Origin: Rhynochetos jubatus
Lineage: Eukaryota; Chordata; Aves; Eurypygiformes; Rhynochetidae
NCBI GenBank assembly: GCA_027574665.1
Contig: CM050654.1
Location: 32,507,722-32,571,721, forward strand
DNA: 64,000 bases
Reading direction: 5' to 3'
The position numbers were made by a program, and so were the translations under genes. Of this stretch, positions 51,801-56,451 are shown piece by piece. The stretch's first letter is position 1, and the number at the start of each line of letters is the position of its first letter. The notes below the pieces were generated by a model. That model was not told the origin of the DNA and searched no databases. It saw nothing but the letters and a program-made list of their open reading frames with translations.

Positions 51801-54800
51801 TCAGGGGTCGATTCTCCATAGTAAAGAAATGCTTTCACAAAGCCACCCGGAAAGACGTTGCTGTAAAATTCATCAGTAAAAAAATGAAGAAGAAAGAGCA
51901 GGCAGCACACGAAGCAGCTTTGTTACAGCACTTACAGCATCCTCAGTACATCACTATCCACGACACCTACGAGTCTCCTACTTCTTACATCTTAGTGTTG
52001 GAACTGTAAGTACATGGAGTTTTAATTCCAGTGTCTGGGTAGGAATCACAGCCCTGCTAAAGCCAAGGGTAAAATTCACCCTGAGTTCAGCAGGGCAAAG
52101 ATTCTGTCATCTGTTCTTTATTGATTGCGACGTCAAATGAAATAGCCATTTTCTGCAGAGCTTCCACTGACGTTTATTTACAGTAAATAAGATTCAGAGG
52201 GACAAATAAAACTACTCTCTACTCCGGTGAAGCTTGGGTAATTGCATCAGCAGTTAGTTTGTCCCACTGAATAGCACCAGGTTTATTTGGGCAGTTTTGT
52301 CCACTTTTTATATTTGGGTAAATGTGTTTCAGCTCGCTTGAAGCCTACGTTGTTCTAATCCTTGGTGAAAAGAGCTGTGTAGCAACTGTGCTTGCCCCTA
52401 TGTGGAGAAATAACAACCAAAATCCAAAATGCTTCTTTGTTACAGTTATCCAACAAAATATATTTGGGCTATTTGCTTGTTTATTTATATAGATAAATAA
52501 AACTAGGTGGAAAACTTTTATTGGGTTAGTTTTCCCACAGAACATATTACCAGCTGAAAATGTCAGTGATTTTTTTTTCTGCATTATGCAACCAGCTCTA
52601 TAAATAAATAGATGAATTCAAATAATTAAGAGGGTCTCTCTTCAAAGGAATTGCCTCCGTCTATTGAATCCATCCTTAAGCAAATGAGTTTACTTTGAGA
52701 CTGTTGCTAAATATTTCAAGGACCGGAGATAACAATTGAGGATTAATCATTCTACCGCTTCCATAGCCTGCAGTATCTTGAGATATCATTAAATGCTCAT
52801 CAGTTCTTGCATTTTAGTTTCCTCCATTTTTAGGTCACGAAGTTTCCACTGCAATTTTGTTTTCAAATATTAACTGTTGCTAGAGACACCATGTGATCTT
52901 TCACGTGCTGGGTTTGGTTTGTTTGTAGGATGGATGACGGTCGTCTCTTAGATTATCTAATGAACCATGATGAACTTATGGAGGAAAAAGTCGCTTTCTA
53001 TATCAGAGACACAATGGAAGCCTTGCAGTATCTCCACAATTGCAGAGTGGCTCACTTAGACATAAAGGTAAGAAGAAAAGAGAATGATGCTGTTATTCAG
53101 TGCCCTGGCACAGCGAGTTCCCAGCTGCACAGACAGGGAGGAGGTGCAGGATGTACCCTGGAGAGATCATCACTAAATGGACCAGCCCTGTCTTTCAGAC
53201 CTGCTGACCAGAGAAAGGGCTTACTGACGTGCAGCACAAGGTCTTTTTCTTCCTTCAGACGAGAGGCACCTATTTCCCTGATTCAGTGGTTTGTTCTCAA
53301 GGGCTTTCTGGATTTAATGAAGGAGAAGGAGGATGGCTAAGACAAGAGTGAGATGTCACTAGCACCTGACCGAAGAGGGATTATAAATCCACAGGGTGTG
53401 GGTTGGGCTTACACCTGTACCAACTTCCTGAGCAGAGCTGGCTTGCACCCAGGCAGCTCAGGGGAGGCCAGAAGGAGCGTGTGTCTCCCTCACATCCGCA
53501 GCAGTGCCCTGGAGAGCCCAAAGTGAGGGGAGGGCCCAGGGGAGCTGGAGTTGGGGAGGGCTGGCAGGGGCAGAGGAAAGCATCGTGCTGCATTGTGCTG
53601 CAGAGCCTGAAAGGGAAACTGGGTGGGAAACACTCCCAGGGAGAGGTTCAGAGGAAGAACAAGCTGCGTTGTGGAGGAGAAGTTCAGGCATTCTCTAATG
53701 TCACGCTCAGTTAGATTAGCACAGCTCGTACCTCCTTTTGTTAGGCACAGGGCAGGAGGCACTGTACTGTCCTGGGTTTGGCATTGTACTGCTGTCCTCA
53801 CCAACATCCCAGTTATCTGGGACAACAGAGAATTAGTGTTTGAAGTTACGATCAAATGTTTTAAGTTCTGTGATCTCCACCATTGATTCTGGTTGCCAAG
53901 GATATCAGATAATCTGTAATATTTTTTTCAGACTTAAATGGCAATTAAAAATGGAGAATGAGAGATGAATTTAACTTCCTTGTATGGTGGACAATCCAGC
54001 TCCAAGGAGGTCTCTTCTCAACTCTCCAACCCCCAGGCATGTCAGATGAAGTGATGCTTTCATTCTTCTGATGCCTACTACGATGAAAAAAAACCAAATT
54101 CCTTCTGTACAGTACCCTATGTGAGCATTAGTCCCAAAAGGCTAAATCATCCTGGTTTCTTTCACTAAGACTGTATTTTTGGCTGTATTTATAGGACCAG
54201 TCAAAAGTAGGTATCACTTGGATGTAAGAAACTGCACTGAATTTTCTATTTGATCATAAGATACTTCCCAGAAACGAGGTGGGAAGCCAATTTTCTGTGA
54301 CCTATTTACAGTTCTCCTGAATGAGGGATGCTAAATAAAGCTCCTTCTGTTGCTAAGTGTGTTGTGGTTTAACCCAGACGGCAGCTAAGCACCACACAGC
54401 TGCTCGCTCCTCCCTGGTGGGATAGGGAGGGAATTGGAAGAGTAAAAGTGAGAAAACTCGTGGGCTGAGATAAAGACAGTTTGATGGCTAAAGCAAAAGC
54501 CACGCACACAAGCAAAGCAAAACAAGGAATCCATTCACCACTCCCTTCGGCAGACTGGTGTTCAGCACAGGAAAGCAACGTTCCATCAGGTGTAACGGTT
54601 ACTTGGGAAGACAAAGGCCATCACTCCGTATGTTCCCCTTCCTTCTTCTTCCCCCACCTTTATATGCCAAGCATGATGTCATATGGTCTGGAATATCCCT
54701 TGGGTCAGTTGGGGTCATCCGTGTCCCCTCCCAACTTCTTGTGCACCTCCAGCCTCCTCGCTGGTGGGGTGGGGTAGGGTGAGGAGCAGAAAAGGCCTCG

Positions 54801-56451
54801 ACACTGCGCAAGCACTGCTCAGCAGTAACGACAACGTCCTTGTTATCAACACTGTTTCCAGCACAAATCCAAAACACAGCCCAATACCAGCTACTGTGAA
54901 GAAAATTAACTCTGTCCCAGCCACCACCAGAACAAAGTGGGAAGCAGGAGAGGCATTGGTAGTGTCAGCAGATCTAGCCATGTCCCAGGATCCTGGTCAA
55001 GGACGTGTTGATTTTGTCAGTGCAGCGTACACAAGACTGGAAGCGGAGAGATTTGAACAGCGGTGTAGTGCACTTTGCTTTATATATATAGCCATGGGGC
55101 AGCAGTAAAATATGCATGAGGATGAGGGGCTATGGGACAGAAAAGTGAGTCTAGAGAAGGTGTGAGAAGTAAATTCAGAAATCATCTGAGAGCCAACAAA
55201 GGAAGCAAAATCCATGTCAGGGCCCCAGAGCGGAGGGTATAGGCAACGCTCAGCATCTCCTACTGAGAGAGAGAGATCTTAAATACTAAAAGTGTTGGTA
55301 AAACAGAGGGAAAACCAACTGGGATGAAATGTAATTGCACTGTGGCTTGGAAGGCATGACTGTGTGCTGATGTTTATAAGGGAACACTGGCAGCTCCATC
55401 CAGGTCAGCTGACTGCAGCAGTAATGGCACGCACCAGGGTCCCTCCCAGTGGTAGTGGGAGCAACATTGAACACTTCCTCCATGAAGAACATTCCTGCTA
55501 CAAGTTATGCACATTTGTGTAGCCAGCTGTCATGTAAACAAACAGAACCTAAATAAACCATTCCGAGACAAACAAGTCTTATCAAAATCTAAAAATCCGT
55601 CAGTGCTCTTATTCTGTAGAGATTGGCTTGGGAAAATAAACCGTGAGTATTTGGGACAAAGTGCAAAATCCCAGTGTGTTGCCCTAGTGCAAAAGAGGAT
55701 GTTGTCATTGCAGCTTCAGCGTTGATCTGAATTTACAGCAGCGTAAACAGTAGCCGAGCTGGTTCCTTGTCATTCACTCTCCTGATCTGTACCTCGTGCA
55801 TCTGATTAAACATGTTTTCATTGGCTGTTAAACCTAAATGAAATCTACGCATTTTACTTGCAAAAATCTAATATAATTAAGTTCTTGTTATTGTCTCTTC
55901 AACAGCCAGAAAATTTGCTCATTGATTTAAGAATCCCGGTACCTCGTGTCAAGATCATTGATTTGGAAGACGCAGTTCAGATCACAGGTCATTACCACAT
56001 CCACCACCTCCTTGGAAACCCGGAGTTCGCAGCTCCTGAAGTTATCCAAGGCCTTCCTGTATCCCTCAGCACGGATATCTGGAGCATCGGGGTCCTCACC
56101 TACGTCATGTTAAGCGGTGTCTCTCCATTCCTGGATGAAAGCAAAGAGGAGACTTGTATCAATGTGTGCAGGGTAGATTTCAGCTTCCCGCCCGAGTACT
56201 TCTCCGATGTCAGTCATGCCGCCAGGGATTTCATCAACGTTATCCTCCAGGAAGACTTCAGGAGAAGGCCAACAGCAGCCACTTGTTTACAGCATCCATG
56301 GCTGCAACCTCACAACGGCAGCTATTCCAAGATCCCACTGGATACCTCCCGCTTGGCTTCCTTCATCGAGCGCCGCAGGCACCAGTACGACGTGCACCCG
56401 GTCCCCAGCGTCAAGAGTTTCCTGATGAGCAGGCTGAACCCAGGCACGTAA
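550..56451 (+). CDS. KALRN: Kalirin (RhoGEF kinase), C-terminal 1,259 residues in 26 exons; gene 5-prime part off window
   Basis: Kalirin is a large cytoplasmic scaffold with two Rho guanine-nucleotide exchange units; the second DH-PH pair, present here, is known to act on RhoA. In this window the joined exons encode linker, DH2-PH2, SH3, Ig, FN3 and a C-terminal kinase-like domain, in the order unique to KALRN and its paralogue TRIO. KALRN rather than TRIO is shown by the linker ([16 protein letters not shown]), the acidic insert at 33,219-33,278 and the DLE motif of the kinase. All junctions are GT-AG and all phases agree, giving 3,779 nt plus one base from the previous exon, 1,259 codons and a TAA at 56,449. 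This is close to the human Duet/kalirin C-terminal form (about 1,289 residues including its own N-terminal exon). The gene continues upstream of position 1. Exon coordinates are listed separately. Confidence 0.97.
834..1691 (+). other. KALRN: KALRN intron
   Basis: The 858-bp intron is AT-rich and ends in a CTTTCCTTCAG acceptor. Nothing else was recognised in it. Confidence 0.85.
1692..1796 (+). CDS. KALRN: KALRN exon: acidic/proline linker (residues 96-130)
   Basis: A 105-nt, phase 0-0 exon that could be skipped without a frameshift. It encodes [14 protein letters not shown] followed by a Pro-rich TPLPPPMK segment and an acidic NDPTQDEM end. The donor is GTAAGG. The residues match the kalirin linker closely. 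Confidence 0.94.
1797..5416 (+). other. KALRN: KALRN intron, 3.6 kb
   Basis: No coding sequence was recognised. The intron holds a T10/G8 purine-pyrimidine tract at 3068-3095 and a small imperfect 20-bp tandem duplication near 4087-4125 (ATTACCAGCCT repeated). The stretch 1960-2660 is richer in G+C than its flanks but I could not assign it to a repeat family. Confidence 0.8.
3068..3095 (+). repeat. Poly-T/poly-G tract, possible G-quadruplex
   Basis: A run of ten T is followed by GGGGGGGGTGGGGGTGG. The spacing of G runs would permit an intramolecular G-quadruplex on the + strand, and so also in the pre-mRNA. A similar tract lies at 6978-7012. Confidence 0.5.
5417..5512 (+). CDS. KALRN: KALRN exon: linker (residues 131-162)
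   Basis: A 96-nt, phase 0-0 exon encoding [11 protein letters not shown], then [19 protein letters not shown], a short predicted helix conserved between kalirin and TRIO just before the DH2 region. The acceptor is TTGCAG and the donor GTAAGT. Confidence 0.95.
5513..7197 (+). other. KALRN: KALRN intron, 1.7 kb
   Basis: No coding sequence was recognised. A T8/G10 tract with further G runs lies at 6978-7012, about 185 bp before the next acceptor. Confidence 0.82.
6978..7012 (+). repeat. Poly-T/poly-G tract, possible G-quadruplex
   Basis: Eight T are followed by ten G and then CGTGGTGGGGGTGTGG. Several G runs in a short span could fold as a G-quadruplex. The tract lies upstream of the exon at 7198 on the transcribed sense strand. 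Confidence 0.5.
7198..7328 (+). CDS. KALRN: KALRN exon: linker to DH2 start (residues 163-206)
   Basis: A 131-nt exon ending in phase 2 inside the Met codon (AT|G). It encodes [13 protein letters not shown], the Pro-containing [15 protein letters not shown] segment and RGRM, the entry into the second DH domain. The acceptor follows a long T run (TTTTTTTTAG) and the donor is GTAAGT. Confidence 0.95.
7329..10934 (+). other. KALRN: KALRN intron, 3.6 kb
   Basis: No coding sequence was recognised. It contains a CpG-rich block at about 9380-9800 (listed separately) and a short CA run near 10,421. Confidence 0.8.
9380..9800. promoter_or_regulatory. Intronic CpG-rich block (possible orphan CpG island)
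   Basis: By eye I count about 31 CpG dinucleotides in roughly 420 bp, many in clusters such as CCCGCGCGC around 9605 and GTACGGCGTACGC around 9673, whereas the surrounding intron is CpG-poor. No family-typical coding exon leads from it into the downstream DH exon. It could be an intragenic CpG island, an alternative promoter or enhancer, or a GC-rich repeat. Function is not shown by the sequence. Confidence 0.4.
10935..11001 (+). CDS. KALRN: KALRN exon: DH2 start, helix 1 (residues 206-228)
   Basis: A 67-nt exon completing Met206 and encoding [18 protein letters not shown], the CR1 region of a Dbl-homology domain (conserved E-x-x-Y-V-x-x-L pattern). It ends in phase 0 before GTGAGC. Confidence 0.96.
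11002..12269 (+). other. KALRN: KALRN intron, 1.3 kb
   Basis: AT-rich intron; nothing recognised apart from the splice sites. Confidence 0.85.
12270..12373 (+). CDS. KALRN: KALRN exon: DH2 (residues 229-263)
   Basis: A 104-nt exon encoding [18 protein letters not shown], then [16 protein letters not shown], the conserved DH segment with the F-x-N-I-x-x-I-x-x-x-H pattern. It ends in phase 2 inside the Asp263 codon, before GTAAGT. Confidence 0.97.
12374..14818 (+). other. KALRN: KALRN intron, 2.4 kb, with unclassified CpG-retaining block
   Basis: The flanks are ordinary AT-rich intron. The middle (about 12,690-14,090) has higher G+C and keeps many CpG sites (for example around 13,140-13,210 and 13,440-13,540), unlike the flanks. 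I could not match it to a repeat family or to any protein. Confidence 0.7.
14819..14888 (+). CDS. KALRN: KALRN exon: DH2 (residues 263-286)
   Basis: A 70-nt exon completing Asp263 and encoding [20 protein letters not shown] and IKH, the middle helices of the DH domain. Phase 0 end before GTAAGT. Confidence 0.96.
14889..15468 (+). other. KALRN: KALRN intron, 580 bp
   Basis: Nothing recognised besides splice sites; the acceptor is CTTTCACAG. Confidence 0.85.
15469..15555 (+). CDS. KALRN: KALRN exon: DH2 (residues 287-315)
   Basis: An 87-nt, phase 0-0 exon encoding [18 protein letters not shown] and the YEAYFE end, the family-conserved middle of the DH domain. The acceptor is CAG|GAG and the donor GTAAGC. 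Confidence 0.97.
15556..16336 (+). other. KALRN: KALRN intron, 781 bp
   Basis: Nothing recognised besides splice sites. Confidence 0.85.
16337..16429 (+). CDS. KALRN: KALRN exon: DH2 catalytic face, CR3 (residues 316-346)
   Basis: A 93-nt, phase 0-0 exon encoding [19 protein letters not shown] and then [12 protein letters not shown]. The last segment is the CR3 helix of DH domains (L-x-x-P-x-Q-R-x-x-K-Y), which contacts the Rho GTPase switch regions. The acceptor is TTTTAG and the donor GTGAGT. Confidence 0.98.
16430..17501 (+). other. KALRN: KALRN intron, 1.1 kb
   Basis: Nothing recognised besides splice sites; the acceptor is CTCTCTCCAG. Confidence 0.85.
17502..17552 (+). CDS. KALRN: KALRN small exon: DH2 (residues 347-363)
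   Basis: A 51-nt, phase 0-0 exon encoding [17 protein letters not shown], a direct continuation of the CR3 helix. It is too short to stand out as an ORF and was found by family identity and its splice sites. Confidence 0.96.
17553..17892 (+). other. KALRN: KALRN intron, 340 bp
   Basis: Short intron with nothing recognised besides splice sites. Confidence 0.87.
17893..17970 (+). CDS. KALRN: KALRN exon: DH2 C-terminal helix (residues 364-389)
   Basis: A 78-nt, phase 0-0 exon encoding [20 protein letters not shown] and RLQGFE, the last DH helix that runs into the PH domain and is strongly conserved in kalirin and TRIO. Confidence 0.97.
17971..18874 (+). other. KALRN: KALRN intron, 904 bp
   Basis: Nothing recognised besides splice sites; the acceptor is TGCTTCTCAG. 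Confidence 0.85.
18875..19060 (+). CDS. KALRN: KALRN exon: PH2 first half (residues 390-451)
   Basis: A 186-nt, phase 0-0 exon encoding [17 protein letters not shown], then [16 protein letters not shown] and GYMFKKSIK. The R-x-V-F-L-F-E-x-x-x-I-F-S strand pattern is the core of PH domains tandem to DH domains. In the family the DH2-PH2 unit works as one exchange module. Confidence 0.97.
19061..22575 (+). other. KALRN: KALRN intron, 3.5 kb, with a GC-rich block
   Basis: No coding sequence was recognised. The block at about 20,510-21,800 is clearly richer in G+C than its AT-rich flanks (19,840-20,500 and 21,880-22,560) and has several overlapping open stretches on both strands, as expected from composition. 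It may be an old unclassified insertion; I could not identify it. Confidence 0.75.
22576..22747 (+). CDS. KALRN: KALRN exon: PH2 second half (residues 452-509)
   Basis: A 172-nt exon encoding [20 protein letters not shown], a [15 protein letters not shown] segment and the C-terminal PH helix with its invariant Trp ([18 protein letters not shown]). It ends in phase 1 inside the Ala509 codon; donor GTATGT. Confidence 0.97.
22748..27067 (+). other. KALRN: KALRN intron, 4.3 kb
   Basis: No sense-strand exon was recognised. There is an AAAC microsatellite at 23,577-23,600. On the minus strand, 25,620-25,760 reads as an open stretch with a basic-then-acidic end; it is discussed as a finding but not called as a gene. 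Confidence 0.78.
23577..23600. repeat. (AAAC)n microsatellite
   Basis: About five perfect AAAC units in an intron. Confidence 0.8.
27068..27306 (+). CDS. KALRN: KALRN exon: linker between PH2 and SH3 (residues 509-588)
   Basis: A 239-nt exon completing Ala509 and encoding [15 protein letters not shown], then a Ser/Pro/Arg-rich disordered linker ([32 protein letters not shown]) and ending YEQSK in phase 0. TRIO has a much longer Gly/Pro-rich region here, so the short form supports kalirin. The acceptor is TTTTGCAG and the donor GTACGG. Confidence 0.96.
27307..28195 (+). other. KALRN: KALRN intron, 889 bp
   Basis: Nothing recognised besides splice sites; the acceptor is TTTCCGCAG. Confidence 0.85.
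28196..28443 (+). CDS. KALRN: KALRN exon: second SH3 domain (residues 589-671)
   Basis: A 248-nt exon encoding [11 protein letters not shown] and the second SH3 domain from residue 600: [14 protein letters not shown] (the ALYDY strand, here K-D-Y-Y-A-L), [14 protein letters not shown] and [14 protein letters not shown] (the conserved Trp and P-x-x-I-L end). When spliced, it ends in phase 2 (AA|GTAAGT) and joins the Lys671 codon at 31,732. If the donor is not used, the same reading frame meets TAA at 28,445-28,447, one Lys later, giving the shorter isoform. Confidence 0.97.
28444..29200 (+). other. KALRN: Alternative kalirin-9 type stop and 3-prime UTR (retained into intron)
   Basis: Read through the unused donor, Lys (28,442-28,444) is followed by TAA (28,445-28,447). 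The next 700 bp are T-rich with poly-T runs and contain AATAAA at 28,670-28,675 and a strong AATAAA at 29,175-29,180, followed by a T-rich stretch (29,224-29,270) that could act as a downstream element. Kalirin-9 is known to end after the second SH3 domain, which matches. The exact cleavage site cannot be read from sequence; another AATAAA lies at 30,047-30,052. Confidence 0.75.
29175..29180 (+). terminator. KALRN: Poly(A) signal AATAAA, short isoform
   Basis: Canonical hexamer about 730 bp after the alternative stop, with a T-rich stretch including 15 consecutive T (29,248-29,262) shortly downstream. Confidence 0.6.
29201..31731 (+). other. KALRN: KALRN intron remainder, 2.5 kb
   Basis: No exon was recognised. 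It contains AATAAA at 30,047 (possible distal poly(A) signal of the short isoform) and a CR1 tail at 31,180-31,275 (listed separately). The acceptor at its end is TTGGTACAACAG, weak in pyrimidines next to the AG. Confidence 0.75.
31180..31275 (-). repeat. CR1 LINE 3-prime fragment
   Basis: The + strand begins TCATAGAATCATAGAA, the reverse complement of the ATTCTATGA repeat that ends CR1 elements, followed by the TTTAGGTTGGAAAAGACC and AAGATCATC motifs common to avian CR1 tails. Only the last 60-95 bp remain, the usual 5-prime truncation. The distal boundary is uncertain. Confidence 0.85.
31732..31855 (+). CDS. KALRN: KALRN exon: basic linker after SH3 (residues 671-712)
   Basis: A 124-nt exon completing Lys671 and encoding [20 protein letters not shown], then [20 protein letters not shown]. 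This strongly basic linker is shared with TRIO. Phase 0 end before GTGAGT. Confidence 0.96.
32331..32545. mobile_element. Candidate hAT-Charlie-like MITE
   Basis: A perfect 12-bp inverted repeat, GTTCTCAACCTT at 32,334-32,345 and its complement at 32,528-32,539, bounds about 205 bp. The ends (GGGGGTTCTCAACCTT) resemble the terminal repeats of hAT-Charlie/MER-type non-autonomous DNA transposons (CAGGGGTTCTCAACC type), which I know from vertebrate genomes. No clean 8-bp target duplication is visible, so the call is tentative and the element would be old. Confidence 0.45.
32456..32509. repeat. (GT)n-(CT)n compound microsatellite
   Basis: An imperfect GTGTGT run passes into TCTGTCTCTCTCTCTCTCTG, inside the candidate MITE. 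Confidence 0.85.
33219..33278 (+). CDS. KALRN: KALRN acidic cassette exon (residues 713-732)
   Basis: A 60-nt, phase 0-0 exon encoding [20 protein letters not shown], which matches the kalirin-specific acidic insert between the SVK linker end and the segment before the Ig domain. From memory TRIO joins the two flanks directly and has no equivalent. The acceptor is CAAACAAG and the donor GTAGAG, both less than ideal, so optional use is plausible and would not shift the frame. Confidence 0.92.
35053..35211 (+). repeat. CR1 LINE 3-prime end
   Basis: About 160 bp run from GAAGTTGTGGATGCCCC through GAAGTGTTCAAGGCCAGG, GCAACCTGGTCTAGTGGAGG, CCATGGCAGGGGGGTTGGAA and GGTCCCTTCCAGCCCAAAC to a degenerate GTGATTCTTA end. 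This is the highly repeated avian CR1 tail in forward orientation. It is better preserved than the fragment at 31,180. Confidence 0.95.
38366..38387. repeat. Poly-T run (22)
   Basis: Twenty-two consecutive T in the large intron. No retroposed body was recognised beside it. Confidence 0.85.
43115..43142 (+). CDS. KALRN: KALRN microexon before Ig domain (residues 733-742)
   Basis: A 28-nt microexon encoding IINPNFIQE plus the first base of Val742. It is recognised by identity with the kalirin family (ILNPNFIQE in mammals) and by strong sites: TTTGTATTTTACAG before, GTGAGT after. It follows a 9.8-kb intron and precedes a 437-bp one, and is needed to keep the frame into the Ig exon. Confidence 0.94.
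43143..43579 (+). other. KALRN: KALRN intron, 437 bp
   Basis: GC-rich short intron; nothing recognised besides splice sites (acceptor TTTTCTTCCAG). Confidence 0.85.
43580..43751 (+). CDS. KALRN: KALRN exon: Ig domain first half (residues 742-799)
   Basis: A 172-nt exon completing Val742 and encoding [20 protein letters not shown] and [19 protein letters not shown]. Cys765 and Trp777 are the B-strand Cys and C-strand Trp of an I-set Ig fold. It ends in phase 2 inside Cys799 (TG|T); donor GTAAGG. Confidence 0.97.
43752..45877 (+). other. KALRN: KALRN intron, 2.1 kb
   Basis: No exon or repeat was recognised; the acceptor is TGCGTCCACAG. Confidence 0.82.
45878..45999 (+). CDS. KALRN: KALRN exon: Ig domain second half (residues 799-840)
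   Basis: A 122-nt exon completing Cys799 and encoding [15 protein letters not shown] and then [20 protein letters not shown]-x-Y-x-C is the F-strand signature of Ig domains, with Cys821 pairing with Cys765. It ends in phase 1 inside Gly840; donor GTAGCG, an unusual +5 base. Confidence 0.97.
46000..47479 (+). other. KALRN: KALRN intron, 1.5 kb
   Basis: No exon was recognised; the acceptor is CTCTTCCCAAG. Confidence 0.83.
47480..47611 (+). CDS. KALRN: KALRN exon: FN3 domain first half (residues 840-884)
   Basis: A 132-nt exon completing Gly840 and encoding [30 protein letters not shown] and [11 protein letters not shown]. The P-x-x-P start, the core Trp and Y-x-V-E-Y are typical of fibronectin type III repeats. 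It ends in phase 1; donor GTAAGG. Confidence 0.97.
47612..49364 (+). other. KALRN: KALRN intron, 1.75 kb
   Basis: No exon or repeat was recognised; the acceptor is CCGTAAATCACAG. Confidence 0.82.
49365..49529 (+). CDS. KALRN: KALRN exon: FN3 domain second half (residues 884-939)
   Basis: A 165-nt exon completing Gly884 and encoding [20 protein letters not shown], the [14 protein letters not shown] strand pair (the Y-x-F-R-V-x-A-x-N signature of FN3) and [10 protein letters not shown]. It ends in phase 1 inside Asp939; donor GTGAGT. An internal GTAAGG at 49,511 resembles a donor but its use would break the frame. Confidence 0.97.
49530..50562 (+). other. KALRN: KALRN intron, 1.0 kb, with minisatellite
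   Basis: Holds the four-copy minisatellite at 50,071-50,280 (listed separately). Nothing else was recognised. Confidence 0.85.
50071..50280. repeat. Minisatellite, 4 copies of a 52-54 bp unit
   Basis: Units start at 50,071, 50,125, 50,177 and 50,229, each beginning CCTGAATAGCCTGTGCTG and ending TAGCTCTACCTC. The first is 54 bp and the others 52 bp, differing by a 2-bp gap and a few substitutions (GCATAG/GCGTAG, CACATGG/CACGTGG). Copies 3 and 4 are the most alike, suggesting recent expansion at that end. Confidence 0.95.
50563..50641 (+). CDS. KALRN: KALRN exon: kinase domain entry (residues 939-965)
   Basis: A 79-nt exon completing Asp939 and encoding [15 protein letters not shown] and [10 protein letters not shown]. 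It links FN3 to the kinase and supplies the first Gly of the nucleotide-binding loop. It ends in phase 2 (AG|G, Arg965); donor GTAATA is weak. Confidence 0.96.
50642..51804 (+). other. KALRN: KALRN intron, 1.2 kb
   Basis: Nothing recognised besides splice sites; the acceptor is CTTATTTCAG. Confidence 0.85.
51805..52005 (+). CDS. KALRN: KALRN exon: kinase N-lobe (residues 965-1032)
   Basis: A 201-nt exon completing Arg965 and encoding the rest of the Gly loop (GRFSIVKK), [16 protein letters not shown] with the ATP-binding Lys986, the alpha-C helix with the likely paired Glu1001, and [15 protein letters not shown] of the hinge. The family most resembles the DAPK/titin/TRIO kinases. It ends in phase 2 inside Leu1032; donor GTAAGT. 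Confidence 0.97.
52006..52928 (+). other. KALRN: KALRN intron, 923 bp
   Basis: AT-rich intron; nothing recognised besides splice sites. Confidence 0.85.
52929..53067 (+). CDS. KALRN: KALRN exon: kinase, up to catalytic loop (residues 1032-1078)
   Basis: A 139-nt exon completing Leu1032 and encoding [19 protein letters not shown] and [20 protein letters not shown] plus IK. The catalytic loop reads H-L-D-I-K instead of H-R-D-L-K; Asp1076 is the presumed catalytic base and is kept. Phase 0 end before GTAAGA. Confidence 0.97.
53068..55905 (+). other. KALRN: KALRN intron, 2.8 kb, with solo LTR
   Basis: Contains the solo LTR at 54,360-54,934 (listed separately). No other exon or repeat was recognised. 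The acceptor is TTGTCTCTTCAACAG. Confidence 0.85.
54355..54939 (-). mobile_element. Solo LTR of an endogenous retrovirus (ERVL-like) with 5-bp TSD
   Basis: A 575-bp LTR at 54,360-54,934 starts TGTTGTGG and ends GAACA (TG...CA) and is flanked by identical 5-bp duplications AAGTG at 54,355-54,359 and 54,935-54,939. A TATA-like CATATAAAG on the minus strand (54,658-54,666) and a degenerate poly(A) site (ATCAAA on minus, 54,480-54,485) place its sense strand opposite to KALRN. No internal retroviral genes are present, so it is a recombined solo LTR. The sequence resembles a widespread avian ERVL-type LTR known to me; the exact family name needs a repeat-library match. Confidence 0.92.
55906..56451 (+). 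CDS. KALRN: KALRN terminal coding exon: kinase C-lobe and tail (residues 1079-1259)
   Basis: The 546-nt coding part encodes [20 protein letters not shown], then the activation segment, [20 protein letters not shown] (APE motif and the D-I-W-S-I-G-V helix), [15 protein letters not shown], and [16 protein letters not shown] at the kinase end. A tail of about 45 residues ([27 protein letters not shown]) precedes TAA at 56,449. The position of DFG reads D-L-E (residues 1097-1099), a kalirin family trait that differs from TRIO. Confidence 0.98.
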   Translation, partial: PENLLIDLRIPVPRVKIIDLEDAVQITGHYHIHHLLGNPEFAAPEVIQGLPVSLSTDIWSIGVLTYVMLSGVSPFLDESKEETCINVCRVDFSFPPEYFSDVSHAARDFINVILQEDFRRRPTAATCLQHPWLQPHNGSYSKIPLDTSRLASFIERRRHQYDVHPVPSVKSFLMSRLNPGT

